Shown: positions 15,333 through 23,383 of the stretch, piece by piece
Numbering within the stretch: position 1 is the first letter of the stretch
Layout: the number at the start of each line of letters is the position of its first letter
Source: an uncultured Chloroflexota bacterium
GTDB taxonomy: Bacteria > Chloroflexota > Chloroflexia > Chloroflexales > Chloroflexaceae
Length of the DNA stretch: 35,990 nucleotides
Direction of reading: 5' to 3'
Assembly (NCBI GenBank): GCA_937120965.1
Contig: CAKZKA010000215.1
Coordinates: forward strand, 1-35,990
The notes under the pieces: generated by a model
Seen by the model: the letters and a program-made list of their open reading frames with translations, nothing else
Databases searched by the model: none
What the model was told of the DNA's origin: nothing
Translations under genes and position numbers: made by a program

Positions 15333-15870
15333 CGTCTGGAAAGACTTCATCTCGGCTGGCGCGGCGAGGGCCTGCGGCTTCCCTGCCTGAAGGTCGGCCA
15401 CGTGCATCTTGATCAACTCCGCCAAACGTTAGAGCGACTAAGCAAGTTTGTGGTAGACTGAGAGAATGAAGCCTGCAAGGAAGAGATGGACCCCAAACTT
15501 CCTGCAATCGGCGCGACGGTTGAAGATCTGCGTCAACGGATGCGTCAGGAGCCGAACACAACAGCTTACACAGACAGCTTTATCATTCCTGCTGATGGGC
15601 CATGCTGGCACACACACGACACCGTCGTTATCGTCGTTCCTATTGGTGACTATTCTAGTCCCTAAGCCACCCTAAGCGCAACCTGGTTGAACAGGTCTAG
15701 CAGGACGTGCGGAGCAACCCGACCCGGCAGCGGTTTGCCTCTACAAAAATGCGTGAAGACGAGCCCGTTGCTCAGCTCTCGCTATATCGACCGGCGATCC
15801 TCATGCGTCTCACCAAAACCCTTACCTCGCGGTGTGCCTATAATCGCCTGATAGCTTAATCAAGACTCTG
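15333..15870. other. Island edge with probable gene remnants
   Basis: Base composition shifts to AT-richer within this stretch. Apart from the small gene at 15486, a plus-strand frame ending VHLDQLRQTLERLSKFVVD at 15461 reads like the C terminus of a truncated helical protein. Nothing else is recognisable in 15666-15870. Confidence 0.4.
15486..15665 (+). CDS. Small hypothetical protein, 59 residues
   Basis: A frame from ATG 15486 to TAA 15665 reads MDPKLPAIGATVEDLRQRM and continues with a TDSFIIPADG turn, a WHTHD cluster and a beta strand (TVVIVVPIGDYSSP). AAGGA lies six bases before the ATG. The mix of an amphipathic helix and a hydrophobic strand looks like real protein rather than noise. 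The family is not recognised; size and position beside an R-M pair would fit an antitoxin or a truncated island gene, but this is only a guess. Confidence 0.45.
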   Translation: MDPKLPAIGATVEDLRQRMRQEPNTTAYTDSFIIPADGPCWHTHDTVVIVVPIGDYSSP

Positions 15871-15899
15871 TTGACAAATGTCAATAGAGGTGATATTAT
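15871..15899 (+). promoter_or_regulatory. Consensus promoter with overlapping palindrome upstream of the methyltransferase
   Basis: TTGACA (15871-15876), a 17-base spacer and TATTAT (15894-15899). TTGAC-AAAT-GTCAA (15871-15884) is a perfect palindrome covering the -35 box and looks like a repressor site. No control-protein gene is seen beside the R-M genes, so the binder is unknown; the methyltransferase itself is one candidate. Confidence 0.7.
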
Positions 15900-15932
15900 G
15901 GCACATAAGTTCTACTGAACAGGGGTCTCATC

Positions 15933-16934
15933 ATGACAAAGCATCCGAAGTTGTTACTCGCAGATGTAGAGAAGGCTGCTATCTTCCCTGTCTTTGAAAC
16001 AGAGTATGGAGTACTCTATCAGGGAGATTGCCTTGCCTTATTGAAGGCAATTCCTGATACGAGTATTGACATGATTTTTGCTGACCCCCCTTTTAATTTA
16101 GGTAAGGATTACGGAAAGAATATTTCTGATAGTTTGAAAAAGGATGAATATTTAACTTGGTCACGTCGTTGGTTAGCTGAATGTGTTCGAGTACTCAAAC
16201 CGGGTGCTAGTCTCTTCATATTCAACTTGCCAATATGGCTTATCGAATACGGGGCTTTTTTGAATGCAAATAATATGTCTTTTCGGCATTGGATCGCCTG
16301 TCGTATGCCGAAAACATTTCCTCGAGGGAAAAAGTTGTCTCCAGCACATTACGGCTTGCTTTACTACACCAAGGGAGACCCGTCAACATTTAATAAGGTT
16401 TATGTTCCTGTTCCTACATGTCGTCACTGTGGAAAAGAGATTCGTGACTACGGTGGGCATCGAAAGAAACTGAATGAGCGTGGCTTGAACATGATGGATG
16501 TTTTCGAACATGCGGACGAAATTTGGGAACCTGCTGTCGAGGAAAAGGGGTCTCACACTCAACTATGGACTGATGCTGAAGACATTTGGGATGATATACC
16601 TCCAGTACGGCACGGGAAATATAAAACCCGTACTGCAAATGAGTTGGCTCCTATCATGTTGGAACGGTTAATTCAGCTATCTACAAATCAGGGTGATCTG
16701 GTGCTTGATCCTTTTGGAGGTTCAGGTACTACGTACTATGCTGCTGAAAAAATGCATCGCCGCTGGCTAGGAGTAGAAATTGGGGATGTCGATCCTGCTA
16801 TTCGGCGAATGACTGATTATCAGAAGGGGATCTATGCTGAGTGGGAATCTGCAAGAGGCAATGGGCATAAGCAGCGAAACAGCATCGGGCAACTCAAAAT
16901 GTTTGAGCAAGCATTTTCACGATATGAATCTTAA
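15933..16934 (+). CDS. Site-specific DNA methyltransferase of a type II R-M system
   Basis: The 333-residue enzyme has the beta-class order: catalytic motif IV DPPF at 51-54 first and the SAM-binding motif I DPFGGSGTT at 259-267 last. DPP(F/Y) usually marks N6-adenine methylation, though some N4-cytosine enzymes share it. Between them is the target-recognition region containing a small CRHCGKEIRDYGGH cluster that could bind zinc. The enzyme would protect host DNA from the neighbouring endonuclease. AGGGG lies eight bases before the ATG, and a consensus promoter lies 34 bases upstream. The gene is much AT-richer than flanking genes and uses more A/T-ending codons, pointing to horizontal acquisition. 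Its stop overlaps the stop of the convergent endonuclease gene. Confidence 0.9.
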   Translation: MTKHPKLLLADVEKAAIFPVFETEYGVLYQGDCLALLKAIPDTSIDMIFADPPFNLGKDYGKNISDSLKKDEYLTWSRRWLAECVRVLKPGASLFIFNLPIWLIEYGAFLNANNMSFRHWIACRMPKTFPRGKKLSPAHYGLLYYTKGDPSTFNKVYVPVPTCRHCGKEIRDYGGHRKKLNERGLNMMDVFEHADEIWEPAVEEKGSHTQLWTDAEDIWDDIPPVRHGKYKTRTANELAPIMLERLIQLSTNQGDLVLDPFGGSGTTYYAAEKMHRRWLGVEIGDVDPAIRRMTDYQKGIYAEWESARGNGHKQRNSIGQLKMFEQAFSRYES

Positions 16935-17524
16935 ACGAGCGCACGCCCATCTGTACCCTTTGTGATAAGAGGCACTTTTGGATCAATATGATCATGTTCT
17001 ATTGCAATTACTGTCATAAAACCCTGTTCAACATGAAGGCTTTTCCAGATTTGGAAATATGGTTCAAGTTCCTCATAGTTTCCAATTCTGTCCGTCAAGT
17101 ATTTGTAAGTGTTGCGAGTTGGCAACACAAGCACTCCTCCTACGATGATCCCATGAAGAAGACCTAATGCGATTCTATTGAGAGATCGATGGCTCGATGA
17201 GATATTCCCCGTCTCCCACTCAAGAACGAATGGTTTTGTTTGTGTTTGTTTGAGCGCGTCTACTTTGCCTACCTTTTTAAAACCTCGCGGAAAAATGAAC
17301 TCTTCTGTCTTCCATCTAAATCTTTCGCGCAAAACGATCATGCATCCATCTTTTATAGGTTTCACTCCGTTACCTTTTCGTACTGGATTTATACTGAAAT
17401 TACTAGCTCCTTTAGGCCAGACGACTGATGCTATGGAGTTGTGAATTTCTTCTCGAATGGTCGTCCATTCTCCGCTTTCAAATACTCCAGCGTTTATCAG
17501 GTTAGTCTCGTGAACGATTCGCAT
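16931..17524 (-). CDS. Type II restriction endonuclease, BglII/BamHI-like
   Basis: The 197-residue protein resembles the BglII/BstYI/BamHI group. VDALKQ (Asp89) is followed by FVLEWETGNISSSHRSLNRIALGLL with Glu102-Trp-Glu104 as the ExE part of a PD-(D/E)xK variant site, and the following GIIVGGVLVLPT matches the hydrophobic core strand of that group. It would cut double-stranded DNA at a site protected by the adjacent methyltransferase; the group's known sites have a GATC centre, so such a site is predicted, not shown. AGGA lies eight bases before the ATG. It is convergent with the methyltransferase, with a four-base overlap of the two stop codons (TTAA). Composition is AT-rich like its partner. 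Confidence 0.82.
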   Translation of the reverse strand: MRIVHETNLINAGVFESGEWTTIREEIHNSIASVVWPKGASNFSINPVRKGNGVKPIKDGCMIVLRERFRWKTEEFIFPRGFKKVGKVDALKQTQTKPFVLEWETGNISSSHRSLNRIALGLLHGIIVGGVLVLPTRNTYKYLTDRIGNYEELEPYFQIWKSLHVEQGFMTVIAIEHDHIDPKVPLITKGTDGRALV

Positions 17525-17580
17525 CGATTATTCCTATTCATCTTGCGTGACCACGTTTACTCCTTACTGCACAAAACACC

Positions 17581-17642
17581 CAACGTCAACATAGGCCGTG
17601 CGCACGAGGGTTCAGGAGGGTGTGCCCTCTCGAACCTCAACC
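17581..17642. repeat. Diverged family 2 repeat at the island edge
   Basis: CAACATAGGCCGTGCGCACGAGGGTTCAGGAGGGTGTGCCCTCTCGAACC, read in parts, is a decayed AACATAG...GAGGGTTTGGGAGGGC...GCCCTCCC element. It marks the right boundary of the AT-rich island, as the copy at 15266-15332 marks the left. Confidence 0.5.
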
Positions 17643-17647
17643 TGTTT

Positions 17648-19147
17648 TTATCGCGATGCCGGCAGGGCTGGCACATCGTTCGCCCCGATCTCCAGGGCGG
17701 GCGGTTCGAGCGGCTCGGCGGGGGTGGGGCGCGGCGGGAGTGGCAGCCAGATCGCGAAGGTGCTCCCTCGTCCGGGCACGCTGGCGACGGTCGCATAGCC
17801 GTGGTGCGCCTCGGCGACCCATTTGACGATGGAGAGACCCAGGCCGGCGCCGCCGCTGTAGCGTGAGCGCGAGCGATCGGCGCGGTAGAAGCGGTCGAAG
17901 AGGTGGGGCAGATCCTCTTCGGCGATGCCCACGCCGGTATCGGAGACGGTCAGCAGGGCGAAGCCGTCGCGCTGCTCAAGGCCGAGGGTGACCGTGCCGC
18001 CTGGCGGGGTGTACTGGAGTCCATTCACGCCGAGGTTGAGCAGGGCCTGCTTCAGGCGGTCGCGGTCGCCCAGCACGGTGACCTGATCCTCGGCGCCGAT
18101 CCGCAGGGTGACGCTGCCGGCAAGGGGCCGCAGTTCGCGATAGACCTCGAGCAGCAGGGTATCGAGTTCAACCGACTCGAAGCGCACCTGCACCCGCGCA
18201 TCGCTCTGCGCCAGCAGCAGGAGGTCGTTCACCATGCGGATGAGGCGTCCGGTTTCGCGGCGCATATCGGCCAGAGCCTCGCGCGCAAGTTCAGGATTGC
18301 TCAGCCCGCCGCGTTCCAGGACCTCGAGGTTGCCCTGCATGGCGGCGAGGGGTGTGCGCAGCTCGTGGCTCACATCGGCCACGAAGCGTCGCTGAGCGTT
18401 GAAGAGCTTCTCCAGCCGCTCCAGCAGCTCGTTGATCGTCACCGCGAGGCGATGCAGTTCATCCTGCTGGGGCGGCGCCGGCACGCGCTGAGCCAGGTCT
18501 TCGGCTCGAACGATACTCTGGGCAGTGCGGGTAATTTCGTCGAGCGGCGACAATGCCCGGCGGGAGAGAAGCGCTGTGCCGGCTGCGGTGATCAGCAGGG
18601 CAATTGCCCCGCCGCCGAGCAGGATGCCCGTCAGCATGCGCAGTGTCGTCTCCACATCGCGGAGTGGACGCCAGACTTGCAGGTAGCCCACCACCCGGTT
18701 GTTGCTCTGGAGCACCAGGGGGGTTACCAGGGAGACCAGGTTGATGCCATCGATCTCGTGGGTGGTCATCATGCCGGTGCCGACGCTCTCGGCGCCGAGG
18801 CTCAGAGCTTCGGGGGCGAGGGGTAAGCGGCGCCCATCGAGGTTGGGCGTGCTGTTGAGCAACCTGCCGGTGCGGTCAAATACCTGGGCCCCGAGGTTAG
18901 GATTATTGAAGATCTGGATGAACTCGCTGCGCAGGTAGGGATCGAGTTCGCCGGTGGGGGTTCGCACCGGCTCGAGGCCACCGGCGTTGAAAATGGCGCG
19001 CACCTGGCGCGTGGCCGCCCACAGGTCGCGCTGCACACCGGCCAGCAGCGCCTGACGCACCGAGAAGTAGATGCCCCAGCCCAGCAGCAGCAGGGCCAGG
19101 GCGAAGAAGCCGGTGTAGGCAAGTGTCAGGCGGGTGCGGAATGACAT
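17648..19147 (-). CDS. Sensor histidine kinase
   Basis: The 499-residue protein has a membrane segment near 12-34, an extracellular sensor loop of about 140 residues (including GAQVFDRTGRLLNSTPNLDG), a second membrane segment (about 172-195), a HAMP linker (SRRALSPLDEITRTAQSI), a HisKA dimer domain with the phosphoacceptor His261 in ADVSHELRTPL, and an ATP-binding domain with N box NLGVNGLQYTPPGG, G1 VSDTGVGIAEEDLPHLFDRFYR and G2 GGAGLGLSIVKWVAEAHHG. It would phosphorylate a partner response regulator, but none is adjacent, so it is an orphan here. The ATG at 19147 is preferred over an upstream TTG at 19171. Signal unknown. Confidence 0.93.
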   Translation of the reverse strand: MSFRTRLTLAYTGFFALALLLLGWGIYFSVRQALLAGVQRDLWAATRQVRAIFNAGGLEPVRTPTGELDPYLRSEFIQIFNNPNLGAQVFDRTGRLLNSTPNLDGRRLPLAPEALSLGAESVGTGMMTTHEIDGINLVSLVTPLVLQSNNRVVGYLQVWRPLRDVETTLRMLTGILLGGGAIALLITAAGTALLSRRALSPLDEITRTAQSIVRAEDLAQRVPAPPQQDELHRLAVTINELLERLEKLFNAQRRFVADVSHELRTPLAAMQGNLEVLERGGLSNPELAREALADMRRETGRLIRMVNDLLLLAQSDARVQVRFESVELDTLLLEVYRELRPLAGSVTLRIGAEDQVTVLGDRDRLKQALLNLGVNGLQYTPPGGTVTLGLEQRDGFALLTVSDTGVGIAEEDLPHLFDRFYRADRSRSRYSGGAGLGLSIVKWVAEAHHGYATVASVPGRGSTFAIWLPLPPRPTPAEPLEPPALEIGANDVPALPASR

Positions 19148-19437
19148 AGTGGGGCCAGGTGAGAGAGTCAATCTGAATAGACAGTAGCGCCGCCTGTGGC
19201 GCTATGGTGAGTGTAGCGCGAATCACCCCTCTGGCGCAAGTACGGCCGCGGGATCGGGATGTGACGTTATGGTTTGCAGGTAACCTGCGCGACCGTGGCC
19301 CTGCCGGCAACGGTCGCGCGCCACCCGGGCGCCCGTAACGACGTTCGCGTCGCGGGGTACGCCACGGGCGGGGCGGCCACGGTGGGCCAGGCGGGGTGCG
19401 GCCCGTGCAAGCATGTGCGTCACACCCGCAGGATCGG

Positions 19438-19637
19438 TTCAGGGGCAGACAGAACGTATGAGCGCCGACGGGCGGTATGGCGTTGGGATGCGCTGGGTGG
19501 CTCCCGCCCCCTCCCCCTTTCCAGCTTCGCTGGAGCGCCTGCGCTGAGCCTGTCGAAGCGGGGAGACCAGAGCCGCGCGCAGGGCCTTCCAATGCGGTAC
19601 AAGCCGCGTTAGCTCGGATGTTCTGTCCGCCCTTAAA
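19438..19637. mobile_element. MITE-like element, 200-bp copy (family 1)
   Basis: Left end TTCAGGGGCAGACAGAAC (19438-19455) and perfect right end GTTCTGTCCGCCCTTAAA (19620-19637). The interior matches 7197-7374 except for about 22 added bases containing CTGCGCTGAGCCTGTCGAAG, related to the 23-bp unit at 1-69. Bases 19172-19437 hold no supported gene; 19315-19330 is GC-rich with CGGGCGCCCG. Confidence 0.85.
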
Positions 19638-19654
19638 CAGGATCGGCGCGGGTT

Positions 19655-19860
19655 GAGCGGGGAAAACGGGTTTCCCCATCCTCTCAGCCGCCTATTGTGC
19701 TGCGCCACATATTACGAGAATAAAAAAATAGGTTTTCTCTTGGGAGGGCGCAGCCCTCCCAAACCCTCTCTGGCAACGCGGTGTCCAAAATCACCAGCAC
19801 ACGGTTTTCTCTTGGGAGGGCTACGCCCTCCCAAACCCTCCCTGCTGGCGGATTGGTTCC
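19655..19860. repeat. Family 3 palindrome and two direct family 2 cores
   Basis: GGGGAAAACGGGTTTCCCC (about 19659-19677) is followed by two direct copies of GGTTTTCTCTTGGGAGGGC(G/T)(C/A)(A/C)GCCCTCCCAAACCCTC at 19731-19769 and 19803-19841, 72 bases apart. Confidence 0.8.
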
Positions 19861-19892
19861 TGGAAGGGGGCTGGAAGGGGGGGCGCGCAGGC

Positions 19893-20816
19893 CTACCCGA
19901 ACAACTCCTCGGCGCTGGTGTAAGGATCGCGCTCACGGTTGGCGATACGGCTCACCAGGTCGTCCCATGCCTGGCCGCGGAGCCGTTCGAGGGCCAGCTC
20001 CTGCACCGCGGCGGCCAGTTCGCGTTCGGCGGCGTGGCGCGCGCGCTCGCCGGCAAGCCCCGTCTCGCGCAGGTACATCAGGTGGCGCGTCGCCGCGTCC
20101 ACAATCGCCGCGCTGCCGGTAGCCATCGTTGCGACGGCGGTGAGCACCGGCGGCTCCCAGGCGCCGGGTTGCCGGTCGGCCAGGTGCAGCATCGCCCGCA
20201 ACTGGCGCACGGTTTTATCGGCGCCCTCACGGTCGGCCTTATTGACGACGAACACATCGGCGATCTCGAGCACGCCGGCCTTGATGCTCTGCACATCGTC
20301 GCCCATGCCAGGCACTTCGACCACCAGGGTCGTGTGGGCGGCGCGTGCAATATCCACCTCCCCCTGGCCAGCGCCGACAGTTTCGATCAGCACCACCTGG
20401 AAACCGGCTGCATCAAGCATGGCCACGGCATCGGCGGTAGCGCGGGCCAGCCCGCCAAGGCGCCCGCGGCTGGCCATCGAGCGGATGAAGACCCCGGGGT
20501 CGCCACCCAGGGCCTGCATGCGGATCCGGTCACCCAGCACTGCCCCCCCGGTGAACGGCGATGTCGGATCGACGGCGACAATGCCAACACTGGCCCCCCG
20601 GCTGCGCCACTCCAGCGCCAGGGCGGTGACCAGCGTGCTCTTGCCGGCGCCGGGCGGCCCGGTGATACCCACCACGTGGGCATTGCCCGTATAGGGATAG
20701 GCAGCGGCAAGCAGCTCGCGGGCCGGGGGGCCGCCGGTCTCCACCACGCTGATCGCCCGGGCCAGGGAGCGCCGGTCGCCCGCTCGCAGATGCGCAACAA
20801 GATCCTGACTGTTCAC
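19893..20816 (-). CDS. meaB: Methylmalonyl-CoA mutase-associated GTPase MeaB
   Basis: The 307-residue protein is a G3E-type P-loop GTPase that protects and gates B12 loading of methylmalonyl-CoA mutase. Visible motifs are Walker A GPPGAGKST, the VDPTSPFTGGAVLGDRIRM block typical of MeaB/ArgK, IETVGAGQGEVDIA (switch/Walker B region) and the base-specificity motif NKAD. A GTG start at 20816 is chosen because AGGAG lies four bases upstream; a TTG at 20831 is the alternative and would add five residues. It follows the B12-binding subunit gene by 22 bases on the same strand, so the two form an operon, matching their shared function. Confidence 0.93.
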   Translation of the reverse strand: MNSQDLVAHLRAGDRRSLARAISVVETGGPPARELLAAAYPYTGNAHVVGITGPPGAGKSTLVTALALEWRSRGASVGIVAVDPTSPFTGGAVLGDRIRMQALGGDPGVFIRSMASRGRLGGLARATADAVAMLDAAGFQVVLIETVGAGQGEVDIARAAHTTLVVEVPGMGDDVQSIKAGVLEIADVFVVNKADREGADKTVRQLRAMLHLADRQPGAWEPPVLTAVATMATGSAAIVDAATRHLMYLRETGLAGERARHAAERELAAAVQELALERLRGQAWDDLVSRIANRERDPYTSAEELFG

Positions 20817-20838
20817 ACCACTCCTGAGCAACGCCGTC

Positions 20839-21246
20839 TCATTTGCGGGAGACGCTCACACGATCCTGGATGAACTTGATAATATCCTGGGTTGAAGCGC
20901 CCGGTCCGAAGACTTCGGCAATGCCGTGCTCGGCCTTGAGGATCGCCGCGTCCGCATCGGAGATGATCCCTCCGGCCACCACCAGCACATCGTCCATCTG
21001 TTGCTCTTTGAGTAACCGGGTCACCCTGGGCAGCAGAGTCATATGGGCGCCGGAGAGGATGGACAGACCGATGACATCAACATCTTCCTGCAACGCCGCC
21101 TCGACGATCATCTGGGGGGTCTGTTGCAAGCCGGTGTAGATCACCTCCATACCCGCGTCACGCAGAGCGCGAGCGATCACCTTTGCCCCGCGGTCGTGGC
21201 CATCGAGGCCGGGCTTGGCGACGAGCACGCGGATCTTTCGCTCCAT
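20839..21246 (-). CDS. Methylmalonyl-CoA mutase B12-binding subunit (C-terminal domain protein)
   Basis: The 135-residue protein is a stand-alone cobalamin-binding domain: [22 protein letters not shown] contains the DxHxxG signature (residues 15-20 region) whose His replaces the lower cobalt ligand, followed by [14 protein letters not shown] and [28 protein letters not shown]. As the small part of a split mutase it needs a separate catalytic large subunit, which is not in this window. The reaction interconverts methylmalonyl-CoA and succinyl-CoA, used in propionate metabolism and the 3-hydroxypropionate cycle. AGGAGGT lies seven bases before the ATG. MeaB follows directly downstream. Confidence 0.93.
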   Translation of the reverse strand: MERKIRVLVAKPGLDGHDRGAKVIARALRDAGMEVIYTGLQQTPQMIVEAALQEDVDVIGLSILSGAHMTLLPRVTRLLKEQQMDDVLVVAGGIISDADAAILKAEHGIAEVFGPGASTQDIIKFIQDRVSVSRK

Positions 21247-21402
21247 CGGGGTGACCTCCTGGCAGTGCGGCGTGGGCGAAGGCCCGTCCGACGCAGTCTT
21301 GAACGCTTCTTCGATACGTCAAATTATAACATGCCCGGCGGCAGGCGCAGGTTCGTTGGTATGGGGTATGGGGAACCCCGGGTTCGCCTACGCGTATGAC
21401 AA

Positions 21403-21438
21403 TGTGGGAGGGCACAGCCCTCCCACACCCTCCCCGCC
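21403..21438. repeat. Family 2 palindromic core
   Basis: GTGGGAGGGCACAGCCCTCCCACACCCTCCCCGCCGG in parts: GTGGGAGGGC-ACA-GCCCTCCCAC is a perfect 10-bp-arm hairpin. A family 3 like GGGGAACCCCGGGTTCGCC lies just upstream at about 21369-21387. Confidence 0.75.
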
Positions 21439-21442
21439 GGGG

Positions 21443-21478
21443 TTTAAGGGCGGACAGAACGTATGGGCGCCGATGTAG
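21443..21478. mobile_element. MITE-like element, left end only (family 1)
   Basis: Perfect TTTAAGGGCGGACAGAAC (21443-21460) followed by GTATGGGCGCCGATG, as in complete copies, then divergence. No right end is found downstream. Bases 21480-21630 show nothing further. Confidence 0.75.
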
Positions 21479-21631
21479 GAAGCCATCGGCAACGTTGTGG
21501 GCAATGGGGTTGCGCCCCCAAAAACGCTCCACGTGAGAGCGTCGGGACGCCCCGGGTGGGCGCCGATCATGTGCCTACCCGTACGGGTGGGCTGCCTATC
21601 CATACGGCGTCTGGGGGACTACTGGTTCAGA

Positions 21632-21661
21632 CAATATACGAAAAATAATTCGTGATATACT
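21632..21661 (+). promoter_or_regulatory. Promoter region of dabBA with a palindromic operator
   Basis: ACGAA-AAATAA-TTCGT (21638-21653) is a perfect palindrome, flanked by ATAT on both sides (one extra base on the right), directly upstream of a TATACT -10 box (21656-21661). No consensus -35 is present, as expected for an activator-dependent promoter; a LysR-type regulator of carbon uptake is one possibility. Confidence 0.55.
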
Positions 21662-21706
21662 TAACATACATCGAATGGGCCGCAACTGTTCACGAAGGAG
21701 ACCTGC

Positions 21707-23209
21707 ATGCACGATCGACAGGCTGGATGGCTGGAGCGCGCGCTCCTGCCGCTACTCGCCGCCCTGGCCGCCCTCTCTGCCGCGATGCTGGTGGCCCAGG
21801 CGCTCAATCCGCAGCCGCAGACGCTGGCCGGGCTTACCCTCGACCGCCTGAGCGCGACCATCGGACTGCTGGTGGCCGTAGTGGGTGTGGTAGTTTACCG
21901 TTTCGCCTTGCGCTATCTGGATGGTGAACCCCGGCAGCGGAGCTTCCTCCGCTGGCTGGCCTTCACGGTGCTGGCAGCCTATACCTTCGTCTTCGCCACC
22001 CACCTGCTGGTGCTCTTTGGCGCCTGGCTGCTGACCAGCATCGGTCTGCATCAGCTCCTGACCTACTACCGCGACCGGTACGAGGCCATTCCCCCGGCGC
22101 GGAAGAAGTTCCTCATCAGCCGGCTGGGCGATGTGGCCCTCATTGCCGCGATTGCAATCATCTTCTGGCAGTGGGGCACCCTCGACCTGAACGTGTTCCT
22201 GGCGCGCCTCAGCGACCCCGTGGCCTGGTCGCCGGCCCTCGATGTGGTCGCCCTGCTGGTGGTCACCGGCGCGTTGACCAAGTCGGCCCAGTTCCCCTTC
22301 CATAGCTGGCTCCCCGAGACGATGGAGGCGCCTACGCCGGTGTCGGCGCTGATGCACGCCGGGATCATCAATGGCGGCGGGGTACTGCTGCTCCACTTCG
22401 CGCCGCTGATTGTGCAGTCGCCACTGGCGCTCCTGAACCTGGTGGTCGTGGGGACGCTGACCGCGACCCTGGGGATGCTGGCGATGTGGGCCCAGACCAA
22501 TGTGAAGCGTACCCTGGCCTGGTCCACCGTTGGCCAGATGGGCTTTATGATGGTGCAGATCGGTCTGGCGGCTTTCCCTGCGGCCATCCTGCACCTGGTC
22601 GGGCACGGCTGCTACAAGGCCTGGTCGTTCCTCCGCACCGGCGATCTGCCGCGGCGCGCGGCGCCTGCGCCGAAGCTGGCCCCCGGTCAGGCCGTGCTGC
22701 TGGCAGTGATCGGCACGCTGGCGGCGGCGCCTGCCCTGGCCCTGGCCAGTGTGATCACCGGCTTTGACCCCTTCCAGTCGCCCGGCAAGCTGGCCCTTTC
22801 GATCATCCTGGCCATGGCCATCGGGCAGTTCTGGGTGGCCTGCTTCCAGGCCCCGCGAGCGCCTGCCAGCGGCTCTCTTGCGCCCACGCTGGTGTCCATC
22901 GCCGGCACGCTGGTGGCGGCAGTGCTCGCCTTCGGCCTGTATGAAGGGGCGGCGCAGTTCTTCGCCCCGGTGTTCGGCGAGTTGCCCACGCCTACCGGCC
23001 CCCTGGCCTGGATTGCGGCCATCATCCCTGTGGCTGTCTTCCTCATCCTGGGCATCGTCTACGGTCTGCTGCCGGCCCTGGGCCGCACGGCCGCCGGACG
23101 GGCCTTCTATGTCCACGCCCTGCACGGGTTTTACCTGGGCGCCATCGCCGACCGACTGGTTGAGCGGGTCTGGGGCGGCTCCTCGCTGCCTGACGCCCGG
23201 CAAGCGTAG
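21707..23209 (+). CDS. dabB: DabB: NuoL-like subunit of an inorganic carbon transporter
   Basis: The 500-residue membrane protein has about a dozen hydrophobic segments and the proton-antiporter core of NADH dehydrogenase subunit 5 (NuoL/MrpA), including KSAQFPFHSWLPETMEAPTPVSALMHAGIINGGG (about 189-222) and NVKRTLAWSTVGQMGFMM. In DAB systems this subunit couples an ion gradient to bicarbonate accumulation by DabA. It is short for NuoL and lies immediately before dabA with no other complex I genes, which supports DabB. AAGGAG lies six bases before the ATG. A 174-base gap with a hairpin separates it from dabA. Confidence 0.9.
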   Translation: MHDRQAGWLERALLPLLAALAALSAAMLVAQALNPQPQTLAGLTLDRLSATIGLLVAVVGVVVYRFALRYLDGEPRQRSFLRWLAFTVLAAYTFVFATHLLVLFGAWLLTSIGLHQLLTYYRDRYEAIPPARKKFLISRLGDVALIAAIAIIFWQWGTLDLNVFLARLSDPVAWSPALDVVALLVVTGALTKSAQFPFHSWLPETMEAPTPVSALMHAGIINGGGVLLLHFAPLIVQSPLALLNLVVVGTLTATLGMLAMWAQTNVKRTLAWSTVGQMGFMMVQIGLAAFPAAILHLVGHGCYKAWSFLRTGDLPRRAAPAPKLAPGQAVLLAVIGTLAAAPALALASVITGFDPFQSPGKLALSIILAMAIGQFWVACFQAPRAPASGSLAPTLVSIAGTLVAAVLAFGLYEGAAQFFAPVFGELPTPTGPLAWIAAIIPVAVFLILGIVYGLLPALGRTAAGRAFYVHALHGFYLGAIADRLVERVWGGSSLPDARQA

Positions 23210-23242
23210 CGGCTGAGCGCCGTGCTGGTGCAAGGAGGGGGT

Positions 23243-23265
23243 GGGCGTCCCGTGTGAGGACGCCC
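23243..23265 (+). terminator. Hairpin between dabB and dabA
   Basis: GGGCGTCC-CGTGTGA-GGACGCCC, an 8-bp perfect stem, extended by further C/G pairs, without a T-run. It may stabilise or attenuate the transcript between the two subunit genes rather than end it. Confidence 0.45.
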
Positions 23266-23333
23266 CCACAGGGGCCTCTGCGCCCTGATCCGACACCATC
23301 ACGGTGGCAGGCCAGAAGTGTCACAAGGTGCTG

Positions 23334-23361
23334 CTCGTCACTCGTCACTGGTCACTCGTCA
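23334..23361. repeat. Four tandem heptamers
   Basis: CTCGTCA CTCGTCA CTGGTCA CTCGTCA, just upstream of the dabA ribosome-binding site. Copy number could vary by slippage. Confidence 0.8.
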
Positions 23362-23383
23362 CTCGACTCGAAAGGAGCCGCGT

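Noticed and set aside
19653-20873. Plus-strand open frame opposite meaB
   Set aside because: It begins in repeats and has no protein-like motifs, while MeaB motifs lie on the other strand.
21752-23302. Long minus-strand open frame opposite dabB
   Set aside because: Composition is typical of antisense to a hydrophobic protein (Arg/Gln/His-rich) and lacks a start signal; dabB motifs on the plus strand are clear.
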